A stretch of 64,000 bases of DNA from Nostoc sp. CHAB 5834 (GCA_020829485.1 JAIVFU010000031.1:1-64000); one strand, 5' to 3'; shown: positions 28,184 to 36,949, numbered from the stretch's first letter. Numbers and translations: made by a program. The notes: generated from the sequence alone by a model not told the origin.

Positions 28184-28579
28184 ATGTCAGCAAAAGATAT
28201 TTTTCATAATACTGTGAAAGTAGCCTTAGAAAAAGATGGCTGGAAAATTACGCATGATCCCTTGTTTTTTAAACTCTCTGAACAAATTAGAATTAAAATA
28301 GACTTAGGAGCGCAAAAGTTAATTTCGGCTGAAAAAGATGAGCAAAAAATAGCAGTAGAGGTAAAAAGTTTTATTGGGGTGTCAGCAATCTCAGAGTTTC
28401 ATACAGCTATAGGTCAATTTTTGAACTACAGGGTAGCATTAGAACAAAAGGACTCTGAACGAGTATTATATTTAGCAATATCTCAAGATATCTACCAAGA
28501 GTTTTTTATAGATTCTTTTATTTAAAGTGTATTAGAACGGGATGAAATCAAATTATTTATTTTTCATGTTCAGAAATAG
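28184..28579 (+). pseudogene. xisH: XisH-family gene (copy 2) with nonsense codon 114
   Basis: The frame from ATG 28184 matches copy 1 across the whole length but TAA at 28523-28525 stands where copy 1 has a Gln codon (PVIQEII). The frame stays open afterwards (SVLERDEIKLFIFHVQK) and ends with TAG at 28577-28579, giving the same 131-codon length. A single CAA-to-TAA change explains it. The 113-residue truncated protein lacks only the last strands and might retain partial activity. Confidence 0.85.
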
Positions 28580-28590
28580 GAGATAGTATT

Positions 28591-28923
28591 ATGGAAAAAT
28601 TAGATTATCAGGAATTAGTGAAAAAAATCATCTATAAATATGCAAATGAGCAACCAAAAGAAGATTTAGAAAATACTGAAATTGTCTTTGATACAGAACG
28701 CGATCGCTACTTATTAGTATATGTAGGATGGAATGATGGAGAACGAGTGTATGGATGCCCAATTCATATTAGTATCAAGGATGATAGAATTTGGATTCAG
28801 CGCGATTTTACTGAAGAAGGAATAGCTAATCAATTAGTAGAATTAGGTGTGCCGACAACAGATATTGTTTTAGGTTTTAGATCACCTTATGTCCGGCAGT
28901 TTACTGGTTTTGCATCTGTTTAG
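28591..28923 (+). CDS. xisI: XisI-family protein (copy 2)
   Basis: This 110-residue paralogue of the gene at 27841 shares the tail TDIVLGFRSPYVRQFTGFASV. Its 3' 60 bp are nearly identical at nucleotide level to copy 1, while the 5' part is divergent, suggesting gene conversion or selection on the tail. It lies 11 nt after the broken xisH. Confidence 0.9.
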   Translation: MEKLDYQELVKKIIYKYANEQPKEDLENTEIVFDTERDRYLLVYVGWNDGERVYGCPIHISIKDDRIWIQRDFTEEGIANQLVELGVPTTDIVLGFRSPYVRQFTGFASV

Positions 28924-28948
28924 ATTAATTAACTTAACAAAAAACTTT

Positions 28949-29311
28949 ATGTCTGATTTTAACGATTACATACGTATAACTTTAGAAAGAACAAACTTAC
29001 CTGATGGGTTAATTGGTGATTTTGGACAGTTGATAGCTTGTGGAGAATCTTATGAGTATATTTTACAATCATTTAACAGAACATACTATCCTGTTTCAGA
29101 GGAAGACCTTGCTGTGGTGAAACGATTAGCCTGGCATTTTAACTATCCTCTATTTGAGCTTTTTGAGGCAGTAGGAATTGATTGTGATACTGCTTATAAG
29201 ATTTGTGAGCTAAAATGTCAGGGCGGCAGTTTAAAGCTACTATGGCAATACTTTGATAAAACAGTTTTTACAGAAGATGCTATAAAAATATTAAATTATA
29301 TGTTTAAGTAA
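28949..29311 (+). CDS. Hypothetical protein downstream of xisHI
   Basis: This 120-residue helical protein starts at ATG 28949; the region upstream overlaps xisI. Contents such as YIRITLERTNLPDGLIGDFG and YKICELKCQGGSLKLLWQYF show no family I know. It is 25 nt after xisI copy 2 and may be in the same transcript. Confidence 0.65.
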   Translation: MSDFNDYIRITLERTNLPDGLIGDFGQLIACGESYEYILQSFNRTYYPVSEEDLAVVKRLAWHFNYPLFELFEAVGIDCDTAYKICELKCQGGSLKLLWQYFDKTVFTEDAIKILNYMFK

Positions 29312-29715
29312 TTGGTAACAAAAATAGTGTAATTTATACAACCAGGAATGGGTTAGTCTATCTATGTTTCAGTGTCAAATAGAACTTTTAATTAACGTTC
29401 TGCCTGAAAACTCAGAGGCAGATTATATCCCACATTCCGCAGATGTGACTGATATTACTGGTAATTTTGAAAAGTCAAGCCTAGAAGATTTATATTAGTC
29501 TAATCTTTTAGGTTTAAATTCACTTTATAAAGCCAAAATTAGGGAATCCACCAGCAACTTAATTTAGCAGATTCTCCTAATAGATTCACTTTCGCGGTCA
29601 ATCAACTAATTTATCTAAAATTACCCAATATAAACTTAGCCAAGACTATTATATCTTTGCTCAAATTCTGATATATTTTAAAATATCTCCAACTTTTTGA
29701 GTCAAATAACCCAGT
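29312..29715. other. 404-bp intergenic region with a short frame
   Basis: A 44-codon frame (29364-29498, starting MFQCQIELL) is open but its 3' part overlaps one possible terminal repeat of the IS1634-type element, so it is perhaps a truncated gene. Nothing else is seen. Confidence 0.35.
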
Positions 29716-30721
29716 TCAAATCATCAGATAGTATTGACGACAACTTTCACCTAAATAACTTAATATTTTTTGACGTTCCTCTGTTAAATTGCTCATTTGT
29801 TGCTTGCCATTGACGAGCAACAAATGTACAGATTGAAACATCTGAAATATCCACCTCATCGTCGGTTTATTCGTGAATTTCTTCACCTGATTTCTGACGC
29901 TACCATCTGATAATAATAATCCTTGCCTCAACTTTCTTTGTGCTAGGTTATAGACTAACAAGCATAGTCCCATTATCATCGCAATTGCCTCCACTCTTTC
30001 GGGACTTTTAACAAATACACTTGACGTAAAAAACAATGGGTCTTTTAGAAACCTAAATCCTCTTTCGTTCGACTGTTGAGCCTTGTATTCTAAGAGCACC
30101 TGCTGATTATTCAATTCATCTTCATCTAATATATTCGTCGCTAATATAAATCTTCCGGCTTTGACTTTCTCAGCTTCTATCACTTCTACTCGAATATCCA
30201 TGAACAATTTCTATGGGTTTCATCTCTGACTCTAATTCGTCTTGATTTGATTGAGATTCTTGATTGATTTTATCTATTGACTCTGATTCTTTTTTGTACT
30301 CTCCCTGTACATACATTGAACTCCCATCTAAATGAATACTACTCATTTCTACTTGGAATTTCTGTGCCGCTTTTATGGCGATTGCTGTAAATAATTTTGT
30401 TGTCCCTACTTGATAATATTGGTCTAATGCCCTCCCTAACCTATCGTCATTTAAATGTGATGCCTCCACTCCTTCTCCTATCAGATGTTCTGTCGCTTTT
30501 CCTACAAAAAATTCCTCAAATAGATATAATGGGGTGCTCAAAAACCCTAATCCATTCAAAATCATCGCTTTCATTACTTGTCCAGGCGTGAGAGTTTCTT
30601 TAACTTTGATTCCCACTTTTTTATTCACTTCTTCTACCAATCCCATCTCATCTATTATTCCCGCTACTATGCCCAAATGGTCTATATCTAGGACTTTTAT
30701 GGCTTCTAATGCCTTGTTCAT
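29716..30721 (-). pseudogene. IS1634-type transposase, internally deleted and frameshifted
   Basis: The 5' part (30721 to 30170) encodes a DUF4277-like N-terminal region with HLGIVAGIIDEMGLVEEVNKK and HLDGSSMYVQGEY (catalytic Asp). The 3' part (30207 to 29716) is in another frame and has QQSNERGFRFLKDPLFFTSSVFVKSPERVEAIA, the region with the last catalytic Glu. The middle of the DDE domain is absent and frames do not join, so the transposase is inactive. Confidence 0.8.
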
Positions 30722-30760
30722 GCTTTTTCTCTTTCCACTTACCGCCTTATTATTTTATAG

Positions 30761-30802
30761 AAAAAAAGCCTGAAATAATTGTTCTACAATCATTTCAGGC
30801 TT
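30761..30802 (-). terminator. Intrinsic terminator just upstream of the transposase remnant
   Basis: On the minus strand AAGCCTGAAATgattg...ATTTCAGGCTTTTTTT forms a hairpin with seven T. It lies 40 nt before the transposase start and inside the inverted repeats, so it may protect the element from read-in transcription. Confidence 0.75.
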
Positions 30803-30921
30803 GAGGTTCTTCAATTTCATAATTATGAAATCCGCTTTAATATCTACGGAATGTGGGTTAAATAATCAGCACTCACTCGGAGCAATGTGACGGGCTATTC
30901 GGCATCGCAAAACTAAACTCT

Positions 30922-30949
30922 GTAGGGGCAATTAATGAATTGCCCCTAC
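30922..30949. repeat. Palindromic repeat
   Basis: GTAGGGGCAATT, a short centre, AATTGCCCCTAC. The outer GTAGGGGC arm also appears near 39424-39431. Confidence 0.65.
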
Positions 30950-30969
30950 CTGAAAATCATTTTTTTCGG

Positions 30970-32238
30970 CTATTGTTTGCGTAAGTCTTGTTCACTTTTC
31001 GCTTTGCGGCTGAAGACTCGATAGTATAGCGACGTACTAGTTTCTTTTAAGGGAAACAGCAGATAGGTAAGAGGATTTATTGCCACAATAATATTTCGGA
31101 AGTCTCGCCTTGCCAAAAATAAGATGGCACGAGCAACTTGCTGTGCAGACATCACTCCATAAGGATTAAGTTGGCTCTTAAATGGGCCAAGAATTAACTT
31201 GCGAATTACACAATCCCCATCTAAACGCTTGAGAGTAACAATATCACCTAGCGATCGCTTGCTGAGTTCATAAAGCGGACTCAGTGCTGGAGAAACCTCA
31301 GCCTCAGAAGTGTTTACCCAGATTTCCTTGGTTGCTTTTGCTTGTGGCCCTGTTACAGTTGTCAAAAATATATCCATCAACCGCAACGCTGAAAAGGTAT
31401 TTACTTCATAAGAGGAGTTGATAGCCTCTGATGTGCGGCTGGCGTAGACATTGATTCCGTGGTTGATAATTAAAATATCTACTTTCTCTAAACTATCCCT
31501 CAGTTCGGCTTCGTTACCCAACTGCCAGGGAACCACCTTCACCCCAACTTGCTCTACTAATTTTTCTGGATTAGTAGTTAATGCCACGACTTTAGCATTA
31601 TTATTTACAAGTTCAGCCGCTAATGCTTGTCCCAACGCTCCTGATGCTCCGGTTAAAGCGATGGTTTTACCTTTAAGAGACAGTCCTGTACCAAGAATTT
31701 TATCCACTAGGGGAAAGACACCACTGTAGTAAGCGTTGACATCATCAAAATGATGCCGCCAATGGTAAGACCGATTCACCCACCAAATGGATGGTATTGT
31801 CTCTAAAGGGCCGGGTAGGTGGTTGTAGTCTGTATCAATTTTTCCCTGGAAATATCGTACAGACGCGCCATATAAGAAGGTGCAACCATAAGCTACTCCC
31901 AGCCATAACCCCATTTGCTGCACAATTAAGGCAATGACTACCAATACCACCAGCAATAGACTTGACTCTAAAATGTCGTGATAGAGTTGCGATTCTTGGT
32001 AAACTTTCAGGGAAACTATTGATAAATCGCGGCGATAAGCCATGTGGTGCTTGTTGTGCCATTTAGCAAGCCAATTGACTTGGTGACACAAAGCATGGTA
32101 GCTGTCTCTCAATACCTCAGCGAGTAAAAGTGATAAGAGTGCCCAACTAGCAAACTGTAAGCTGGCATTTAGCCAAACCCAATTAATTTGTAATCTTGCT
32201 TCAATTCCAATCAAGTTTTCAGCTAGCATTTTTATCAT
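30970..32238 (-). CDS. Bifunctional fatty acid hydroxylase/SDR fusion protein
   Basis: This 422-residue protein has an N-terminal membrane di-iron hydroxylase domain of the sterol desaturase type. Its His boxes are HALCH (about 49-53), HNKHH (61-65) and HWRHHFDD (159-166), set among four membrane segments. The C-terminal domain (about 190-400) is a short-chain dehydrogenase with GASGALG (197-203) and NHG. In cyanobacteria such fusions are annotated as bifunctional sterol desaturase/short-chain dehydrogenase; the substrate is uncertain, probably a lipid or carotenoid-related alcohol. Usual SDR catalytic Tyr-x3-Lys appears as YELSK (about 328-332). Confidence 0.88.
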   Translation of the reverse strand: MIKMLAENLIGIEARLQINWVWLNASLQFASWALLSLLLAEVLRDSYHALCHQVNWLAKWHNKHHMAYRRDLSIVSLKVYQESQLYHDILESSLLLVVLVVIALIVQQMGLWLGVAYGCTFLYGASVRYFQGKIDTDYNHLPGPLETIPSIWWVNRSYHWRHHFDDVNAYYSGVFPLVDKILGTGLSLKGKTIALTGASGALGQALAAELVNNNAKVVALTTNPEKLVEQVGVKVVPWQLGNEAELRDSLEKVDILIINHGINVYASRTSEAINSSYEVNTFSALRLMDIFLTTVTGPQAKATKEIWVNTSEAEVSPALSPLYELSKRSLGDIVTLKRLDGDCVIRKLILGPFKSQLNPYGVMSAQQVARAILFLARRDFRNIIVAINPLTYLLFPLKETSTSLYYRVFSRKAKSEQDLRKQ

Positions 32239-32379
32239 ATTTATCTATACTCGTTTTTCTTAACCATTCTTCATGATCGGATAAAGGTGCGTTAAGGTCG
32301 AGTCTAAAGCAAATAAAAATTAAAAAATTAGTAATCTAATTCTGTGGGCTTAGTTCCCCTACTCCTTGCGTCTTGCTTT

Positions 32380-33237
32380 TCAAGGCCATAGACTGAGTTG
32401 ATTGGGAGGATGCTCATGGTTATTCCAAGGTAGGGGTGGAACTGGTGTGTGACTCTGTTCCAATAGCTGTTGAAAGTGACGGACTATGCTGGGCGATCGC
32501 GCTTCTATTGGACAATGAACAAAGAAATAAATTCGCACTCCCATTTGCAACCATTGCTGAATCTGCCTTACCCACTCTTCCATAAACGGCTGATTCACTG
32601 ATAAATTTGGATGAGAAATAAACCGAATCAGAGTAAAAGGTGCTGTCACACTCAATTGCAACGGTAATTTGGGTTTACGTCGTTCTGATTGCAACTGGGG
32701 GTCATCATCTCCAGTATAAATGGGGCGCGAGTCTAATAGTACCCGTCCCACACCTAACTTTTTTAAAAGTGTTGTCAAATTACTCGCATGGGGTTCTCTG
32801 AACCAGTCACGATGCCGAACTTCTAACGCTAGGGGTGCTTCTGTACGCGGCCAAGCTTCCAGAAAGTTGGTCAAATCGTCAAGCAATGCAGGTGCATAAC
32901 TGGGTGGTAACTGGGCAAATATTGGGCCAAGATGTTTACCTAAAGGGCGCATCCCTTCCAGAAATTTTAATGCAGCCGGAATATAAGGTTGCAGCAATCC
33001 TTGATGGGTAATATCTCGCGGTAATTTTAGACAAAATTCAAAACCTGCTGGTGTTTCGGCAGCCCAACGGGTTACAGTTTCTTGGTTAGGCACGGCATAA
33101 AAGGTGGTGCTACCTTCTACAGTGGTGAAGCGACGACTGTAGAGATGCAGAAAATCGGCAGTGCGAGTGCCTTGAGGATAGAGTTCGCCCACCCAACCTT
33201 TATATGCCCAAACAGCACAACCGATAAAAAAGTTCAC
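32380..33237 (-). CDS. DUF72 (YecE-family) protein
   Basis: This 285-residue TIM-barrel-like protein starts at GTG 33237. DUF72 blocks are IGCAVWAYKGWVGELYPQGT, YSRRFTTVEGSTTFYAVP, FCLKLPRDITH and LALEVRHRDWF. The family is common but its function is not settled. It stands alone. Confidence 0.88.
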   Translation of the reverse strand: MNFFIGCAVWAYKGWVGELYPQGTRTADFLHLYSRRFTTVEGSTTFYAVPNQETVTRWAAETPAGFEFCLKLPRDITHQGLLQPYIPAALKFLEGMRPLGKHLGPIFAQLPPSYAPALLDDLTNFLEAWPRTEAPLALEVRHRDWFREPHASNLTTLLKKLGVGRVLLDSRPIYTGDDDPQLQSERRKPKLPLQLSVTAPFTLIRFISHPNLSVNQPFMEEWVRQIQQWLQMGVRIYFFVHCPIEARSPSIVRHFQQLLEQSHTPVPPLPWNNHEHPPNQLSLWP

Positions 33238-33414
33238 AGTGCCTAAAAGCCTTGATGTATCACATTCAATTTTACAGGCAGGTTGTAAGAATGGATGAAG
33301 CTAGTACCGCAAGGCGGAAGTCAAAAGTCACGTATGTTTTAATTTTGAGGGTTTTGTAGTAATACCGTTTCTTTGTGAAGTTGCATATATTTACCCCCTC
33401 TTTAGCAAGCTACT

Positions 33415-33848
33415 GTGTATACACAAGTCTGAAATATCTGCTTAACCAAGGTTTTACCCCACCCTAACCCTCCCCGATGCATTGGGGAGGGAACTAGATT
33501 TCCTATTTCCCCTCATAAAGTGTCCGTTTTGTAGCTGTCACAATAAGCTTGCAAAGGGGAGGGAATTAGATTTCCTATTTCCCCCCTTTATAAGGCAGGG
33601 CTGTTTCATTCGATCTCTTAGGGATTTTGTCAAGAGTATGAGTCAGAAATTTGCTTGAGTGGGAAAAAGAAAAACTACCACCTCAACCAGCAAATTTAAG
33701 TGCGTTCACCATTTTCTTGCCCAATCAGATTTTTTAGTCACCTGGTTTTTTTGCTTGAAACGCTTGTAAATCAGCGCCTTTTAGGGAATGAAACAGCCCT
33801 GCCTTTATAAGGGGGGATTAAGGGGGGTAATTTAACTTGTGTATACAC
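33415..33848. mobile_element. Inverted-repeat element (outer), interrupted by a MITE
   Basis: Terminal repeats GTGTATACACAAGT (33415-33428) and ACTTGTGTATACAC (33835-33848) are exact. Flanks continue with partial matches (GCTAC on both sides). Inside is a C/G-rich dispersed repeat seen also at 39282-39360, into which a 210-bp MITE has inserted. Confidence 0.6.
33594..33803. mobile_element. 210-bp MITE with 7-bp target duplication
   Basis: Perfect 18-bp terminal repeats GGCAGGGCTGTTTCATTC and GAATGAAACAGCCCTGCC bound the element. Both sides carry TTTATAA (33587-33593 and 33804-33810). No reading frame fits a transposase, so it depends on one elsewhere. Confidence 0.8.
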
Positions 33849-33982
33849 CGTAGCCCTTAGCAAGAGGGATCTATTATGTGCATCTTCATACAGAATTGGT
33901 ATAAGCACTTCAGTGCTTAAAAATCAAGGACTAAAGTCCTTACTACGAACTTTTTCACTTTAGTAATTTAGGGGAGTCTCAG

Positions 33983-34630
33983 CTATTGAAAAATTGAACC
34001 ATCAGGCATAATTGCCCCTGCTAAGTTAGTACCAACTAGTTTAACCAGAAGGCGCTCACCAGAGCGAATCCGCGCTCCCGTTAAGTCGGCTCCTCGCAAG
34101 TCGGCCCCACTGAGATCCGCTCCAATCAAATTAGCGGCGCGTAAATTCGCCTCCCTGAGATCCGCTAGAAGTAGGTTTGCCCGAAATAAATTTGCTTCAG
34201 ATAAATTTGCTCCTCTGAGGTTGACTTTGTGCATAAAAGTATCGCTGAGATTAGCACCGCTCAAATTGGCATAACTCAGGTTTCTGCCAGATAAGTCTTT
34301 ATTGCTCAAATTTGCTCTACTGTAATCTTTGCCACTCAAGTCTGAGTTTTGCTTTGGTGGTTTGTGGGTTGTTTGAGATGGTTTTTCCTGTTGAGGTGGC
34401 GGTGAGTGATATGTGGTTTGATGTTTGGTTTTTAGAGAACGCAACTTTTCACGAGCTTCATTTATGGCTTTGAGCTTGTCTTGTGCTTTCTGCTGTAAAC
34501 GGAGATTGTCTTTGGGAATGCGATCAGGATGCCAAACAAAGACTAAATCTTTGTAAGCCTGGTTCACTTCCTCAAGTGTTGCTCCAGGCTTTAATTCCAA
34601 AACTCTATAATAGTGCTCCAGATCGCTCAT
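33983..34630 (-). CDS. J-domain protein with pentapeptide repeats
   Basis: This 215-residue protein has an N-terminal DnaJ domain (about 4-66, HPD in VWHPDR at 33-38) that stimulates a DnaK ATPase. A Pro/Gln-rich linker (about 70-92) precedes a pentapeptide-repeat beta-helix (about 97-207, repeated A(N/D)LSxA). It may recruit Hsp70 to a surface recognised by the repeats. This combination is frequent in cyanobacteria. It is not the core DnaJ, which carries Gly-rich and zinc domains. Confidence 0.9.
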   Translation of the reverse strand: MSDLEHYYRVLELKPGATLEEVNQAYKDLVFVWHPDRIPKDNLRLQQKAQDKLKAINEAREKLRSLKTKHQTTYHSPPPQQEKPSQTTHKPPKQNSDLSGKDYSRANLSNKDLSGRNLSYANLSGANLSDTFMHKVNLRGANLSEANLFRANLLLADLREANLRAANLIGADLSGADLRGADLTGARIRSGERLLVKLVGTNLAGAIMPDGSIFQ

Positions 34631-34781
34631 ACGATATTTTGGTGGACAATCAACTTAATTATGAGTGATGGAGCTATTTATTCGCTGCATCATTTGTTAT
34701 GGATTATGAGGCATTGGGCATTGGTTATTAATTGTAATTGTTTTCCCTCATTTCCCCTTCTCCCTCATCTCCCCATCTCCC

Positions 34782-35276
34782 TCATCTCCCCATCTCCCCA
34801 TTTCTCCATCGAGCGATCGCTCTCAAATATGCTGCAACTGGAATCTGATAAATTTCAATCACAATCCAAACAATAATTGATAAATGTGATAAGAAAGTTA
34901 ATATCGTCCAAATATATGGTGTCCAGGTAATGGGTTCTTTGAGATTAGCAGGAAAATAGTAAGCTACTATGCCAATTAAAGAAGTGGGAAGAATTACAAA
35001 AACTGCTGCTGCTAGTCCATAACCCCAACCTAATTCCACACCTTCCAACTGGCCTTCTGTCCAACTAAACCCATTCCAACGCCAAATTAAGGGTGGTTGT
35101 CTAGAAGGCATTTTGATTTGCTGTAGTTCTAAATTGACTGTAAAAATCTCTTGGCAAAAGTCACAAGCCATAGCTTCCATCATTGGCATGTGAGAAATCT
35201 TACCTATCCGACAGACTGGGCAGGGGTAAACTCCATAATAGTCGAAAGATTGGGCTAAGATTTTGGAACTGGGCAT
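34782..35276 (-). CDS. Membrane protein with zinc-ribbon-like Cys pairs
   Basis: From ATG 35276 the product is 164 residues. Near the N-terminus are CPVC and, 18 residues later, CDFC, a zinc-ribbon spacing. Two hydrophobic segments follow (YGLAAAVFVILPTSLIGIVAYYF and YIWTILTFLSHLSIIVWIVI). The C-terminal residues run into a CCCATCTCC-type repeat. A longer frame to 35306 exists but adds an unlikely start. Family not recognised. Confidence 0.7.
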   Translation of the reverse strand: MPSSKILAQSFDYYGVYPCPVCRIGKISHMPMMEAMACDFCQEIFTVNLELQQIKMPSRQPPLIWRWNGFSWTEGQLEGVELGWGYGLAAAVFVILPTSLIGIVAYYFPANLKEPITWTPYIWTILTFLSHLSIIVWIVIEIYQIPVAAYLRAIARWRNGEMGR

Positions 35277-35636
35277 AATCAAACTCAATGATCCTAAGAT
35301 AAACAAGCAGGGGGGAGATTAACAATTAAAAATTAAAAATTTTTGAAAAACGGATTTAAACTCCAACTGAAACTTGTCCTACATATAGATATACGGCTCT
35401 TAAACCCTTGAACTTACGATCAAAAATTACCTCTTTCCCTCTGCTCCCTGCTGCTTTGCCTCTTATTGACTCCCACATTTTTACTGAGTCTATCGCTTTT
35501 TTCTGGTTTGTGGGGGTCTTGACACCGCCTACTCTTCCTGTTAATGTTACTTTACATAGGCATATTTCTTAAGTTTTACAGCAAAAGCCCCACAAATGCT
35601 TAACACAAATTCCTACTTATATTTTTGGTTTAGGGT

Positions 35637-35709
35637 GGTTCACCGGGAGTGAATAGAGTTTCCTAACGGAAACCGCCCGGTGAACCGCAGAGCGAACTCT
35701 GCGGTTTTT
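35637..35709 (+). ncRNA. Candidate structured RNA with terminator upstream of the aro leader
   Basis: Outer arms GGTTCACCGGG (35637-35647) and CCCGGTGAACC (35676-35686) pair perfectly and enclose an inner hairpin GTTTCC taac GGAAAC (35658-35673). Directly after is a terminator, AACCGCAGAG cgaa CTCTGCGGTT plus T-run (35683-35709), which shares AACC with the outer arm, so the two structures compete slightly. It may be a small RNA or an upstream control stage for the DAHP synthase gene. No known RNA family is assigned. Confidence 0.55.
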
Positions 35710-35735
35710 GTTGTTTTAAGGAGAATTTCATCGTC

Positions 35736-35798
35736 ATGACTTATTTGAATAGCTGGTTTTATGGCTTTTACTTTTGGCCCAGACTAAATTCCGGGTAA
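35736..35798 (+). CDS. Aromatic-rich attenuator leader peptide
   Basis: AAGGAG precedes an ATG-started 20-residue peptide in which eight residues are Trp, Tyr or Phe (core WFYGFYFW). It ends 109 nt before the DAHP synthase gene. This matches leader peptides of trp/phe-type attenuators whose translation senses charged aromatic tRNAs. Confidence 0.8.
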   Translation: MTYLNSWFYGFYFWPRLNSG

Positions 35799-35859
35799 GT
35801 AGCGTCATGTCGATGAATCAGAACGCGCCCGGAACTCTTCAAAGGTTTCGGGCTTTTTT
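35789..35859 (+). promoter_or_regulatory. Transcription attenuator (antiterminator/terminator switch) of the DAHP synthase gene
   Basis: The end of the leader peptide contains TTCCGGG (35789-35795), which can pair with CCCGGAA (35828-35834). The latter is also the 5' arm of a terminator, GCCCGGAAC (35827-35835) with GGTTTCGGGC (35844-35853) and six T. A ribosome that stalls on the aromatic codons leaves TTCCGGG free to form the antiterminator; one that reaches the stop would cover it and let the terminator form. Confidence 0.75.
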
Positions 35860-35907
35860 ATTATCTGCAAATAGTGCCCAATACTCAATTTTTAGGAGAA
35901 CGAAACC

Positions 35908-36780
35908 ATGATTAACGCCAAACTTGCCGCACAATCTTATCAGAACCACCAGACAATCGTTAAAATTTCAGAAAAAGTTGCTTTTGGGGGCAAAGAACTG
36001 GTAATTATTGGCGGCCCCTGCACTGTTGAAAGTTTAGAACAAATGGAGATAGTCGCCCAAAAGCTATCTACTGCATCCGTTCAAGGGTTGCGTGGCGGTG
36101 TCTACAAACCCCGCACATCTCCCTACGCTTTCCAGGGTATGGGAGAAGAAGGATTGGAAATTTTGGCAAGGGTGCGATCACATTACAATATGCCAGTTGT
36201 CACCGAAGTTATGTCAATTTCTCAAATTGAAGTAGTCGCTGCCCATGCTGATATGCTTCAAGTTGGTAGTCGCAATATGCAAAACTTCGACTTGCTCAAA
36301 GCTTTGGGACAAGCTGGTAAACCAATACTACTTAAACGTGGGTTAGCAGCGACAATTGAAGAATTCGTTATGGCTGCTGAATATATCCTCAGCCACGGGA
36401 ATGCTGATGTGGTGTTGTGCGAAAGAGGTATCCGCAGTTTCGATGATTACACCCGTAATGTCCTAGATTTAGGCGCAGTGGCAGCACTCAAACAAATAAC
36501 TCACCTGCCTGTGATTGTAGATCCTTCCCATGCCGTTGGGAAACGGGAGTTAGTTGCACCTGTGGCTAGGGCTGCGATCGCTTGCGGTGCTGATGGATTA
36601 ATTATTGAATGTCACCCAGAACCAGAAAAATCTGTTTCTGATGCTCGTCAAGCACTTTCTTTAGAAGATATGGTGCATCTAGTTGATAGTTTAAAGCCTG
36701 TAGCAACAGCCGTTGGGCGCAGTATATCAGAAGCGATCGGGGCGGGTTCAAAACCTGCCCCGATTTTTTGTGCAGCTTAA
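35908..36780 (+). CDS. aroF: 3-deoxy-7-phosphoheptulonate (DAHP) synthase, type I beta
   Basis: This 290-residue enzyme joins phosphoenolpyruvate and erythrose 4-phosphate in the first shikimate step. Active-site blocks are GGPCTVES, GVYKPRTSPYAFQG, QVGSRNMQNF, LLKRG, CERGIR and VDPSHAVGKR. It begins just before the catalytic barrel and lacks the N-terminal ferredoxin-like regulatory domain or chorismate mutase fusion of other type I beta enzymes, so feedback inhibition may be weak; control by attenuation is the likely substitute. ATG 35908 has AGGAG upstream. The last 14 codons overlap a terminator. Confidence 0.93.
   Translation: MINAKLAAQSYQNHQTIVKISEKVAFGGKELVIIGGPCTVESLEQMEIVAQKLSTASVQGLRGGVYKPRTSPYAFQGMGEEGLEILARVRSHYNMPVVTEVMSISQIEVVAAHADMLQVGSRNMQNFDLLKALGQAGKPILLKRGLAATIEEFVMAAEYILSHGNADVVLCERGIRSFDDYTRNVLDLGAVAALKQITHLPVIVDPSHAVGKRELVAPVARAAIACGADGLIIECHPEPEKSVSDARQALSLEDMVHLVDSLKPVATAVGRSISEAIGAGSKPAPIFCAA
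36736..36769 (+). terminator. Terminator lying inside the 3' end of the DAHP synthase gene
   Basis: ATCGGGGCGGGTT ... AACCTGCCCCGAT followed by six T ends 11 nt before the stop codon. It encodes the final GAGSKPAPIF residues. It probably ends much of the transcript before the stop codon unless translation counters it. Confidence 0.6.
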
Positions 36781-36824
36781 ATTTTAGTTAAGGGAACTCC
36801 AAAAAATAAATTATTTCGCTTGAA

Positions 36825-36949
36825 GTTGTTGATTGTTGATTGTTGACTGTTGACTGTTGACTGTTGATTGTTGATTGTTGATTGTTGACTGTTGACTGTT
36901 GACTGTTGATTGTTGACTGTTGACTGTTGACTGTTGACTGTTGACTGTG
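36825..36949. repeat. Heptanucleotide tandem repeat (STRR)
   Basis: About 17 copies of TGTTGAY (TTGACTG or TTGATTG) in tandem. Such arrays are typical of heterocystous cyanobacteria. Confidence 0.9.

Larger units (their letters stand above)
29429..30857 (-). mobile_element. IS1634-type insertion sequence remnant
   Basis: Inverted CCCACATTCCGCAGAT (29429-29444) and ATCTACGGAATGTGGG (30842-30857; one mismatch) flank the transposase remnant and are likely terminal repeats of a 1.43-kb copy. Intact members are longer, so about 0.7 kb is missing from the middle. I could not see a clear target duplication. Confidence 0.5.
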
